Positions 1 to 5,945 of a stretch of 9,595 nt of DNA are shown here, one piece after another (positions within the stretch are counted from its first letter, which is position 1; the number at the start of each line of letters is the position of its first letter). The translations under genes and the position numbers were made by a program. Source of the stretch: Anaerobacillus sp. Its GTDB lineage: Bacteria > Bacillota > Bacilli > Bacillales > Anaerobacillaceae. The notes under the pieces were generated by a model that saw only the letters and a program-made list of their open reading frames with translations, did no database searches and was not told the DNA's origin. Location of the stretch: positions 1-9,595 of the forward strand of contig SKSA01000050.1 in the NCBI GenBank assembly GCA_007118195.1, written 5' to 3'.

Positions 1-108
1 ACCTAAAACATAATCTGATAAATTGTTCGTCATCCGATAGGCAACTAATCCAATGGCTAACATCCCTATTAAATATACGATAAAAGTAACTAACGTTGCT
101 GTTTCCAA
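1..108 (-). CDS. putP: Sodium/proline symporter PutP, N-terminal 36 residues (cut by window edge)
   Basis: Seen: an open frame from a TTG at 108-106 runs leftward off the window. It begins METATLVTFIVYLIGMLAIG and continues through AYRMTNNLSDYVLG, which is the first membrane helix and following loop typical of the PutP/OpuE branch of the sodium:solute symporter (SSS) family. An in-frame stop at 126-124 rules out a longer start, and AAGGGAG at 124-118 with 9 nt spacing supports the TTG. Known for the family: Na+-coupled proline uptake through a roughly 13-helix integral membrane protein of about 490 residues. Context: it follows a small membrane protein gene by 2 nt and lies downstream of proline dehydrogenase in the same orientation, so imported proline would be fed straight to its catabolic enzyme. 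The osmoprotective paralogue OpuE is an alternative, but the put neighbourhood favours the catabolic role. About 93 percent of the gene is outside the window. Confidence 0.88.
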   Translation of the reverse strand, partial: METATLVTFIVYLIGMLAIGLVAYRMTNNLSDYVLG

Positions 109-110
109 TT

Positions 111-215
111 TTATTCTCTCCCTTCAACGAAATAAGTAATAATCGACAATACAATTAATAGCGGCATCGGAACGAATAGCCAAAATAGCGTAGCACCAGT
201 TAAAATAAAATCCAT
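111..215 (-). CDS. 34-residue single-span membrane protein directly upstream of putP
   Basis: Seen: ATG at 215-213 preceded by AGGAGAG (229-223) with a 7-nt gap, 34 codons, then TAA at 113-111. The protein starts MDFILTGATLFWLFVPMP and ends ITYFVEGRE. It is one hydrophobic helix of about 26 residues with a Pro-Met-Pro kink in the middle and a short charged tail, and it has no signal peptidase site. Its stop is 2 nt from the putP start, and it lies 82 nt after putB with no terminator between, so it belongs to the put operon. Known: several SSS-family symporters are encoded next to small membrane partners (DUF485 YjcH with ActP, DUF997 YhdT with PanF, DUF3311 with YhjB-type). This sequence does not obviously match those, so I assign no family. 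Inference: a small accessory subunit or regulator of PutP. It could instead serve mainly as a coupling ORF that sets putP translation. Confidence 0.75.
   Translation of the reverse strand: MDFILTGATLFWLFVPMPLLIVLSIITYFVEGRE
118..124 (-). promoter_or_regulatory. Ribosome binding site deciding the putP TTG start
   Basis: AAGGGAG lies 9 nt upstream of the TTG at 108 and inside the last codons of the preceding small ORF. Termination of the small protein and initiation of PutP would therefore occur within one ribosome footprint, which suggests translational coupling. Confidence 0.7.
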
Positions 216-297
216 AATATCACTCTCCTGTTATTAAATAGTAAATTACTTATTTTTCAAATTTTTAAACTGTGTTTCTCCGCTAAAAGAACGATCA
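216..297 (-). other. putB to small-ORF intergenic spacer
   Basis: 82 nt, very AT-rich, with no hairpin followed by a T-run and no convincing -35/-10 pair. It contains only the ribosome binding site of the small ORF. The absence of a terminator supports co-transcription of putB, the small ORF and putP. Confidence 0.5.
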
Positions 298-1215
298 TTA
301 CTTCTTTAACATCCCTCTTAAAGCAAAACTAACATTTTGGGGTCTTTCAGCTAACCTTCTCATAAAGTAACCATACCAGTCATTTCCGTATGGAACATAG
401 ATACGCATTGTGTAACCCTCTTTCGCAATTTCCTGTTGTAACTCTGTTCGAAACCCATAAAGCATTTGGAACTCAAATTGCTCCTTTGGAATATTACTCT
501 CTTCTGTAAACGCTTTCAAATTATTGATAATTTGATGATCGTGTGTCGCTATCGCGGTATAGCTACCATTTAACAAATGTTGTTTAATTAAATGTAAATA
601 GTTTTCATCAATCGTTTTTTGATCTTGATAACAAACTTCCGGTGATTCTTTATACGCTCCTTTAATTAACCTTACAGAAGTTCCTTCTAAGTCCTTAAGG
701 TCTTCTTCCGCACGATGTAAATAGGCTTGAATAGCAGTTCCTACATTGTCATAATCTTGACGTAAGTCGTTAAAAATGTCTAATGTATCTTGACAGTGAG
801 CATGATCTTCCATATCTATTCTGACAAAATTGTTATATATTTTAGCCATTTGAACAATCCGGCGTATATTGTTTAGACAAAGTTCTCGATCGATATCTAA
901 CCCTAATTGCGTTAACTTCAATGATAAGTTACAGTTAACACCTGCTTGATCAATCGCTTCTAACGTCTTTATACAATATTCCGTTGATTCGATCGCTTCA
1001 TCTTTATTTAGTACAAACTCCCCCAAATGATCTACAGTACAGATCAAACCTTCCCTATTTAGTTTTTTCACCACCTCAATAACACTAGAGATTGTTTCTC
1101 CAGCTACAACATTCGATGCTCCAAATTTTAATCCCCACTTTTTTGCACTATTATTCAATAATTTATTTTTTGATAAGTACAAAAAAAATTGTCTCGATGC
1201 TTTTTCAACGATCAT
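298..1215 (-). CDS. putB: Proline dehydrogenase
   Basis: Flavoenzyme that oxidises L-proline to 1-pyrroline-5-carboxylate, the first step of proline catabolism, passing electrons from FAD to the quinone pool at the membrane. Seen: 305 residues, close to the usual 300 or so of the monofunctional Bacillus enzyme. It carries the PRODH TIM-barrel motifs in order: SLKLTQLG (98-105), RIDMED (132-137), RLIKGAYKE (182-190), ATHD (223-226), FQMLYGFR (249-256), YVPYG (273-277) and YFMRRLAER (283-291). The R286/R287 pair corresponds to the arginines that hold the proline carboxylate in PutA. No P5C dehydrogenase domain is fused, and none is encoded in the visible part of the locus, so that step must be encoded elsewhere. 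The ATG start is supported by AGGGGAGGGG 5 nt upstream. A sigma-54 promoter about 45 nt upstream and a divergent sigma-54 activator gene indicate inducible, enhancer-dependent expression. Confidence 0.96.
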   Translation of the reverse strand: MIVEKASRQFFLYLSKNKLLNNSAKKWGLKFGASNVVAGETISSVIEVVKKLNREGLICTVDHLGEFVLNKDEAIESTEYCIKTLEAIDQAGVNCNLSLKLTQLGLDIDRELCLNNIRRIVQMAKIYNNFVRIDMEDHAHCQDTLDIFNDLRQDYDNVGTAIQAYLHRAEEDLKDLEGTSVRLIKGAYKESPEVCYQDQKTIDENYLHLIKQHLLNGSYTAIATHDHQIINNLKAFTEESNIPKEQFEFQMLYGFRTELQQEIAKEGYTMRIYVPYGNDWYGYFMRRLAERPQNVSFALRGMLKK

Positions 1216-1256
1216 TTAAACCCCTCCCCTAAAAAGTTTTATTCAACTTTATATCA

Positions 1257-1275
1257 TTGCAACTTCTATGCCAAA
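1257..1275 (-). promoter_or_regulatory. Sigma-54 (-24/-12) promoter of the put operon
   Basis: Reading leftward the sequence is TTTGGCATAGAAGTTGCAA. The invariant GG (1272-1271) and GC (1260-1259) are exactly 10 nt apart, and the flanks fit the TGGCAY-N5-TTGCA consensus. Transcription should begin near 1247, giving a leader of about 32 nt ending in the strong putB ribosome binding site. The adjacent divergent gene encodes the matching type of activator with an intact GAFTGA loop. Confidence 0.88.
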
Positions 1276-1322
1276 CTTAAAATTATCTGAATTATAGAAA
1301 TAGAAGCAATTGAGAGAAAAAT

Positions 1323-1352
1323 TTGACGCAAAACGATTTTGCGTTTTATAAT
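1323..1352 (+). promoter_or_regulatory. Sigma-A promoter of the sigma-54 activator gene
   Basis: TTGACG (1323-1328) and a perfect TATAAT (1347-1352) are separated by 18 nt, with expected transcription start near 1359. Palindromic site 1 occupies the spacer, so a protein bound there should exclude RNA polymerase and allow autorepression. Confidence 0.75.
1326..1344. promoter_or_regulatory. Palindromic activator site 1 (ACGCAAAA-N3-TTTTGCGT)
   Basis: Perfect 8-bp arms around a 3-bp centre at 1335, about 70 bp upstream of the sigma-54 -12/-24 element. It also lies entirely between the -35 and -10 of the divergent regulator promoter. Inferred to be an enhancer (UAS) for put and a repression site for the regulator gene. 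It somewhat resembles a CcpA cre site, but the same TTTTGC half-site recurs nearby, which favours the local activator. Confidence 0.6.
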
Positions 1353-1374
1353 TATTTTGCAGTGAAGTGCTACG

Positions 1375-1393
1375 CTATTTTGCAGCAAAATAG
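1375..1393. promoter_or_regulatory. Palindromic activator site 2 (CTATTTTGC-A-GCAAAATAG)
   Basis: Perfect 9-bp arms around a single central base at 1384, about 115 bp upstream of the sigma-54 promoter. It ends on the first G of the regulator's ribosome binding site. A further lone TTTTGCA half-site lies at 1355-1361, so the TTTTGC motif appears three times at roughly 20-bp intervals on the plus strand. In mRNA the palindrome could also fold and affect translation of the regulator. Confidence 0.6.
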
Positions 1394-1399
1394 GGGGAG
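1392..1399 (+). promoter_or_regulatory. Ribosome binding site deciding the TTG start of the activator
   Basis: AGGGGGAG lies 6 nt before the TTG at 1406. The next in-frame ATG codons are inside the PAS region, so the TTG is preferred. The site touches palindrome 2. Confidence 0.65.
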
Positions 1400-1405
1400 A
1401 TCTAG

Positions 1406-2824
1406 TTGGATATAAAAAAGGAGCTTAAGTATGTAACAGAACTAAATGACATATATAAAAGCATTCTTGATGAAATTAATGTCGGTATTCAAGTAATTAA
1501 TCATCAAGGAAAGACAATTATTTATAATCAGAAAAAGATGCAGCTAGAAGCAATGAATCTTGATGATGTATTAAATAAAAACCTACTAGAAATATTCACT
1601 TTTAAAAATAAACATGACAGCAGACTTTTACAAGCATTGGAAAAGGGCGTAAGAACCAACAATACTAAACAGAAGTATTTTACTAATAAAGGAAAAGAAA
1701 TTACGACGATTAATCATACATACCCAATCGTGAAAAATGGGGAAACGATTGCGGCTGTTGAAATCGCCAATGACATTACAAAATACGAACAACTAAAAAA
1801 AAGTTTTTTTAAAAATGGAAATACAAAGTATACGTTTGATTGCATCATTGGTGAAAGTAAGCCTCTAAAAAATGTGATCGAAAGTGCAAAGCGAGCAACA
1901 AGAACTTCTTCTTCCGTCTTGATTATTGGAGAAACTGGTACCGGAAAAGAGTTATTCTCCCAAAGTATTCACCATGGAAGCAATCGTTCAAATTCACCTT
2001 TTGTTTCGCAAAACTGTGCTGCCTTACCTGATAATTTAGTTGAAAGTTTATTATTCGGAACTAAAAAAGGAGCATTTACCGGTGCCATCGATCAACCGGG
2101 ATTATTAGAGCAAGCAGAAGGCGGAACACTTCTGCTTGACGAAATTAATTCCTTAAACACTAACTTACAAGCGAAACTTTTAAGGGCGATTCAAGAAAAA
2201 GTGATCCGCCGGGTTGGAGATACGAAAGATAAAGAAATTGATGTGCGAATTATTGCAACAATTAACGAGGATCCAATTGAAGCAGTCACCAACAATAGGC
2301 TACGTAAAGATTTATACTATCGTCTTAGTGTGGTCTCTCTATTAGTTCCACCACTACGGGAAAGAAAAGAGGATATCCCTCTACTCGCAACAAAGTTTAT
2401 TGAAAAATACAATCAATTATTTCAAATGGATGTCAAACGGATCAATCAAGAAGTTTATCGTTTGTTTTTTGATTACAGTTGGCCAGGAAATATTAGAGAA
2501 TTAGAACACATTATTGAAGGGGCGATGAATTTAGTAACTGATGAAGAGGAAATTAGTTATATTCATCTCCCTCATCACTTCCTAAATAAATCAACATTTA
2601 CAAATACAGATGATTCTAAAACATTACAAAAACATGCGGACGAAGACTTGACTAAAAAGTTAAAAGACCAAATCGAAGAAGTCGAGGCAAACTATATCAA
2701 AAAAGTTCTTTTAAATAATAATAATAATATTTCTCGTGCAGCCCACTCCCTTGGCATAAGTCGACAAAGCTTACAATACCGTCTGCGGAAATTTAAAATT
2801 AAAGAAGAATTATCAAGAGAATAA
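1406..2824 (+). CDS. Sigma-54-dependent transcriptional activator (PAS, AAA+, Fis-type HTH), RocR-like
   Basis: Bacterial enhancer-binding protein that uses ATP hydrolysis to open sigma-54 promoters. Seen in 472 residues: an N-terminal PAS sensor (about 12-128); an AAA+ core (about 148-375) with Walker A GETGTGKE (175-182), the sigma-54 contact loop GAFTGA (222-227), Walker B TLLLDE (241-246), YYRL (304-307), PLRERKEDIPLL (316-327) and WPGNIREL (359-366); a linker; and a C-terminal Fis-type HTH (about 441-465, SRAAHSLGISRQSLQYRL). The ESLLFGTKKGAFTGA wording is close to RocR of Bacillus rather than to NtrC. There is no receiver domain, so it should respond to a ligand through the PAS domain. 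Being divergent from the put genes and sharing their control region, proline or P5C is the natural candidate inducer (inference; RocR itself senses ornithine/citrulline). Five consecutive AAT codons (Asn 437-441) precede the HTH. From memory, sigma-54 control of put genes by such a protein has been described in the B. cereus group. Confidence 0.94.
   Translation: MDIKKELKYVTELNDIYKSILDEINVGIQVINHQGKTIIYNQKKMQLEAMNLDDVLNKNLLEIFTFKNKHDSRLLQALEKGVRTNNTKQKYFTNKGKEITTINHTYPIVKNGETIAAVEIANDITKYEQLKKSFFKNGNTKYTFDCIIGESKPLKNVIESAKRATRTSSSVLIIGETGTGKELFSQSIHHGSNRSNSPFVSQNCAALPDNLVESLLFGTKKGAFTGAIDQPGLLEQAEGGTLLLDEINSLNTNLQAKLLRAIQEKVIRRVGDTKDKEIDVRIIATINEDPIEAVTNNRLRKDLYYRLSVVSLLVPPLRERKEDIPLLATKFIEKYNQLFQMDVKRINQEVYRLFFDYSWPGNIRELEHIIEGAMNLVTDEEEISYIHLPHHFLNKSTFTNTDDSKTLQKHADEDLTKKLKDQIEEVEANYIKKVLLNNNNNISRAAHSLGISRQSLQYRLRKFKIKEELSRE
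2714..2728 (+). repeat. (AAT)5 trinucleotide repeat inside the activator gene
   Basis: Five AAT units in frame encode Asn 437-441 just before the DNA-binding helix-turn-helix. Unit gain or loss would keep the frame and only change linker length. Confidence 0.7.
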
Positions 2825-2857
2825 CGTTTAAGCCGCAGTCTCGCTGCTATACAAGAA

Positions 2858-2875
2858 AAGCGCTGGAACTAGACA
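2858..2875 (+). repeat. Possible remnant of a Bacillaceae dispersed intergenic repeat
   Basis: AAGCGCTGGAACTAGACA lies between the activator stop and the shared terminator. From memory, GCGCTGGAGCTAGACA-like strings recur in intergenic repeats of many Bacillaceae. Only one copy is visible here, so repeat status cannot be shown from this window. Confidence 0.3.
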
Positions 2876-2910
2876 CCTTTCCAAGTTAAAATTTATATTT
2901 ATCTTAAAAT

Positions 2911-2954
2911 AAAAGAACAGCGAGGGTTTCACTTGTCCCCTCGCTGTTCTTTTT
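2911..2954. terminator. Bidirectional intrinsic terminator between the activator gene and leuS
   Basis: A perfect 16-bp stem (2911-2926 with 2938-2953, core GAACAGCGAGGG / CCCTCGCTGTTC) closes an 11-nt loop. A-rich sequence on the left and T-rich sequence on the right give a U-tract in either direction. It sits between the convergent stops at 2824 and 2972, so it ends both transcripts. Confidence 0.93.
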
Positions 2955-2971
2955 ATTATTAAGTCTAAAGT

Positions 2972-5389
2972 TTAATTGGCGACAAAATTTACAAGCTTAT
3001 TAGGAACAGCAATAACCTTACGGATCGTCTTTCCTTCAAGTTCCTCTTTGATCTTGTTGTCAGCCTTTGCCATCTGTTCCATCTCTTCACGTGATGAGTC
3101 TTTTGGAATTAGCAGCTTAACTTTTAACTTCCCATTCACCTGTACAACTACTTCAATTTCGTCTTCAACTAACATAGCTTCATCAAATGTTGGCCACGCT
3201 GCGTACGCTAAGGTTTCTGTGTGCCCAAGTTTTTCCCAAAGTTCTTCACTAAGATGAGGAGCTATTGGTGAGAGCAATTTAACAAATCCTTCAACCATCT
3301 GTTTAGGCAACACCGGTTGTTTATAGGCTTCGTTAATAAAAACCATCAGTTGTGAAATCGCTACATTAAATCGGATGCCTTCTATATCTTCAGTAACTTT
3401 CTTTACGGTTTGATGATAGGTGCGGTTAAATGCTTCAGTTCCTTTTTCGTCATTAATTACTGGATTTACCTTACCATCTTCTGTAATAAATAAACGCCAT
3501 ATACGATCTAAAAAGCGTCTAGCACCGTCTAAGCCATTTTCACTCCAAGCAATTGATGCATCAAGTGGTCCCATAAACATTTCGTATAAACGAAGTGTAT
3601 CTGCACCATGACTGATGACAATATCATCAGGATTAACAACATTGCCTTTTGATTTACTCATCTTTTCATTATTTTCTCCTAAGATCATTCCTTGATTATA
3701 TAACTTTTGGAATGGTTCTTTCGTGGAAACAATTCCCAAATCATACAAAAACTTGTGCCAGAAACGCGCATATAGTAAGTGAAGAACGGCATGTTCCGCT
3801 CCACCAATATAGATATCTACAGGCAACCATTTCTTTAATTTTTCCGGATCCGCCAACGCGTCGGGATTTTTCGGATCAATATATCGTAAATAATACCAGC
3901 AGCTACCTGCCCAATTCGGCATTGTATTTGTTTCTCGTCTTCCTTTTTTACCAGTGACCGGATCAACGACGTGGAGCCATTCCTTGTTGTTAGCTAAAGG
4001 CGATTCACCTGTATCAGATGGTTTAATCTCCTTCATCTCTGGTAAAAGAAGCGGAAGCTCTTCTTGTGGAACTGCGGTCATTGTTCCATCTTCCCAATGG
4101 ATGATTGGGATTGGTTCTCCCCAATATCTTTGACGGCTAAATAACCAATCACGTAAACGGAATGTTACTTTTTTTGTTCCTTTTCCCTTCGCTTCAAGCC
4201 ACTCAATCATTTTCGCAATCGCTTGTTCTTTATTTAAACCATTTAGGAAATCTGAATTTACGAGCACTCCATCTCCTATGTAAGCTTCTTCAGCTACATT
4301 TCCACCTGAAACAACTTCGACGATTGGAAGTTCGAACGTACGAGCAAATTCATAATCTCGTTCATCATGAGCCGGAACAGCCATAATTGCTCCTGAACCA
4401 TAAGTTACTAATACATAATCAGCAATCCAAATCGGTAGTTTTTCACCATTGGCAGGATTTATCGCATAGGCACCTGTAAAAACACCTGTTTTTTCTTTTG
4501 AAAGCTCTGTTCGCTCAAGGTCACTCTTCATCGAAACCTTTTTCTTATATGCTTTTACTGCCTCTTGTTGTTCTTTTGTTACAATTGACTCGACTAACTT
4601 ATGTTCTGGAGCTAGCACTGCATAAGTAGCTCCAAATAAGGTATCTGGGCGTGTCGTAAAGACTGTAAACGATTCATCATGTCCTTCGATATCAAAATTG
4701 ATCTCAGCTCCTTCTGAACGACCAATCCAATTACGTTGCATGTCTTTAATACTCTCAGACCAATCAAGCTCATCTAAATCATCGATTAGACGATCGGCAT
4801 ATGCAGTAATTTTCAACATCCATTGTTTCATTGGTCGTCGTTCAACTGGGTGGCCGCCACGTTCACTTTTGCCATCGATGACTTCTTCATTGGCAAGAAC
4901 AGTTCCAAGAGCTGGGCACCAGTTAACAGCTACTTCATCAATATAAGCAAGACCTTTTTCATAAAGTTTCAAGAAAATCCATTGCGTCCATTTATAATAG
5001 TCGGGATCAATCGTACTTACTTCCCGATCCCAATCATAAGAAAAACCTAGTGATTTAATTTGACGGCGGAAATTGTCGATGTTTTTATTCGTGAATTCTG
5101 CAGGATCATTTCCTGTGTCAAGTGCATATTGCTCAGCAGGTAAACCAAATGCATCCCAACCCATTGGATGAAGCACATTATAGCCTTGCATTCGTTTCAT
5201 TCTCGAAAGAATATCTGTTGCTGTATATCCTTCAGGATGTCCTACATGTAAGCCTGCTCCAGATGGAAAAGGAAACATATCAAGGGCGTAAAACTTCTCT
5301 TTATGATCATCTTCCCCAGTTTCAAATGTTTTGTTTTCTTCCCAATATTGCTGCCACTTTTTCTCTATTTCTTGGTGTGAGTACGACAT
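2972..5389 (-). CDS. leuS: Leucyl-tRNA synthetase
   Basis: Cytoplasmic class Ia aminoacyl-tRNA synthetase that charges tRNA-Leu with leucine. Seen: 805 residues, the normal length for the Bacillus enzyme. The HIGH signature is HVGH (48-51) within [19 protein letters not shown]. The CP1 editing domain (about 222-415) has the threonine-rich [12 protein letters not shown] (242-253) and [15 protein letters not shown] (331-345), whose aspartate recognises the amino group of mischarged substrates. The catalytic KMSKSKGN begins at 576, the anticodon-binding helical domain follows, and the C-terminal VQVNGKLK segment ends the protein. All editing and catalytic motifs look intact. The ATG start has a perfect AAGGAGG at 5403-5397. 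Expression is governed by the T-box leader upstream. It is transcribed from its own promoter, and its 3' end meets the bidirectional terminator. Confidence 0.98.
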   Translation of the reverse strand: MSYSHQEIEKKWQQYWEENKTFETGEDDHKEKFYALDMFPFPSGAGLHVGHPEGYTATDILSRMKRMQGYNVLHPMGWDAFGLPAEQYALDTGNDPAEFTNKNIDNFRRQIKSLGFSYDWDREVSTIDPDYYKWTQWIFLKLYEKGLAYIDEVAVNWCPALGTVLANEEVIDGKSERGGHPVERRPMKQWMLKITAYADRLIDDLDELDWSESIKDMQRNWIGRSEGAEINFDIEGHDESFTVFTTRPDTLFGATYAVLAPEHKLVESIVTKEQQEAVKAYKKKVSMKSDLERTELSKEKTGVFTGAYAINPANGEKLPIWIADYVLVTYGSGAIMAVPAHDERDYEFARTFELPIVEVVSGGNVAEEAYIGDGVLVNSDFLNGLNKEQAIAKMIEWLEAKGKGTKKVTFRLRDWLFSRQRYWGEPIPIIHWEDGTMTAVPQEELPLLLPEMKEIKPSDTGESPLANNKEWLHVVDPVTGKKGRRETNTMPNWAGSCWYYLRYIDPKNPDALADPEKLKKWLPVDIYIGGAEHAVLHLLYARFWHKFLYDLGIVSTKEPFQKLYNQGMILGENNEKMSKSKGNVVNPDDIVISHGADTLRLYEMFMGPLDASIAWSENGLDGARRFLDRIWRLFITEDGKVNPVINDEKGTEAFNRTYHQTVKKVTEDIEGIRFNVAISQLMVFINEAYKQPVLPKQMVEGFVKLLSPIAPHLSEELWEKLGHTETLAYAAWPTFDEAMLVEDEIEVVVQVNGKLKVKLLIPKDSSREEMEQMAKADNKIKEELEGKTIRKVIAVPNKLVNFVAN

Positions 5390-5476
5390 TATAAAACCTC
5401 CTTAATTTACTCTATGTAATTTAAATTTGATGAGTAAGCCTTAAGAGCTTGTAAACAAAACGCTCATCATCATCTA

Positions 5477-5541
5477 ATATTTAAAAGGTCAGTGATCGCC
5501 AAACCAACTAACCAATAACCAACTAACCAACCTTTAAATAT
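5477..5541 (-). promoter_or_regulatory. Inverted repeat enclosing tandem repeats in the leuS leader after the T-box terminator
   Basis: ATATTTAAAAGGT (5477-5489) is complementary to ACCTTTAAATAT (5530-5541) with one bulged A, which would close a loop of about 40 nt containing two copies of a 14-nt repeat. A smaller pair, TGATGAG (5428-5434) and CTCATCA (5463-5469), lies between it and leuS. These sit in transcribed leader downstream of the T-box terminator, where nothing is required by the T-box mechanism. Function unknown. Confidence 0.45.
5502..5530 (-). repeat. Tandem duplicated 14-mer (period 15) in the leuS leader
   Basis: AACCAACTAACCAA occurs at 5502-5515 and again at 5517-5530, separated by a single T. 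Each copy is itself built from CCAA/CTAA-like tetramers. In the transcript this is a GU-rich UUGGUUAG run. Confidence 0.8.
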
Positions 5542-5785
5542 AAAAAACCTCCCACCACTAACGTTAACGTTAGGGACGAGAGGTTAATAACATAATTATT
5601 CCCGCGGTACCACCCAATTTAGTGTTGGATTCACTCACTTGTTTAACTCCTTAACGCGGAAAACGACAAGAACTACTAGGTTTCACCCTTGCAACTTTAA
5701 GGCGAGTTCATGGATCTCAATGATTGACTTGCACCTACCGTCAATTCTCTAGGACACGAGTTTCCATTACTACTCCTCTTCATTG
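5541..5785 (-). promoter_or_regulatory. T-box riboswitch, leucine (CUC) specifier
   Basis: Leader RNA that senses the ratio of uncharged to charged tRNA-Leu and permits read-through into leuS when tRNA is uncharged. Seen on the minus strand in order: the stem I opening GAAGAGGAGTAG (about 5782-5771); the AGAGA-type distal motif in CCTAGAGAATTGAC; the specifier region GATCCATGAACTCGCC, with CTC at 5706-5704 reading Leu; and the invariant T-box GGGTGGTACCGCGGG at 5615-5601. The UGGU bulge would pair with the NCCA end of a tRNA carrying discriminator A, as tRNA-Leu does. The terminator follows. The specifier assignment agrees with the downstream gene. Confidence 0.95.
5542..5584 (-). terminator. 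T-box-controlled intrinsic terminator of the leuS leader
   Basis: Reading leftward, a 17-bp stem (5584-5568 with 5563-5547) has G-U pairs and a single mismatch, closed by a TTAA loop and followed by a run of T. It directly follows the T-box motif and is the structure that the antiterminator replaces when uncharged tRNA-Leu binds. Confidence 0.88.
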
Positions 5786-5827
5786 TTTTTCATCAATTTG
5801 TGCAATTAAATTTATATCACAATTTGT

Positions 5828-5856
5828 ATTGTATGAATTTGTCGAATAAAAGTCAA
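5828..5856 (-). promoter_or_regulatory. Sigma-A promoter of the leuS T-box transcript
   Basis: TTGACT (5856-5851), a 17-nt spacer and TACAAT (5833-5828), with start expected near 5821, about 35 nt before T-box stem I. A second TTGACT at 5880-5875 has no matching -10. Confidence 0.78.
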
Positions 5857-5915
5857 TAACTTATTTTACATTTTAGTCAATTTTTTTAAAATTTATACAT
5901 CATACAAAACCACAA

Positions 5916-5942
5916 TGACGATTTACCGTCACCATCTGGTGA
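5916..5942 (-). terminator. Weak hairpins after the diguanylate cyclase gene
   Basis: Two overlapping small inverted repeats, TCACCA/TGGTGA (5929-5942) and TGACG/CGTCA (5916-5931), lie just past the stop at 5946. They are followed on the minus strand by TTGTGGTTTT rather than a clean U-tract. They may give partial termination before the leuS promoter; otherwise the gene reads into the T-box leader. Confidence 0.3.
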
Positions 5943-5945
5943 AAT

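Noticed and set aside
257..298. 13-codon ORF whose ATG overlaps the putB stop (TAATG)
   Set aside because: No separate ribosome binding site, and its first ten bases match the putB start only by chance; too short and featureless to call.
1326..1344. CcpA cre site in the put control region
   Set aside because: ACGCAAAACGATTTTGCGT has a cre-like centre, but its half-site TTTTGC recurs twice nearby in non-cre arrangements, so a site for the local activator is the simpler reading. Catabolite control is not excluded.
2976..5394. Several plus-strand open frames of 63-102 codons opposite leuS
   Set aside because: They lie entirely antisense to a fully motif-supported leuS, resemble no family and lack convincing ribosome binding sites; they are mirror frames of a long conserved gene.
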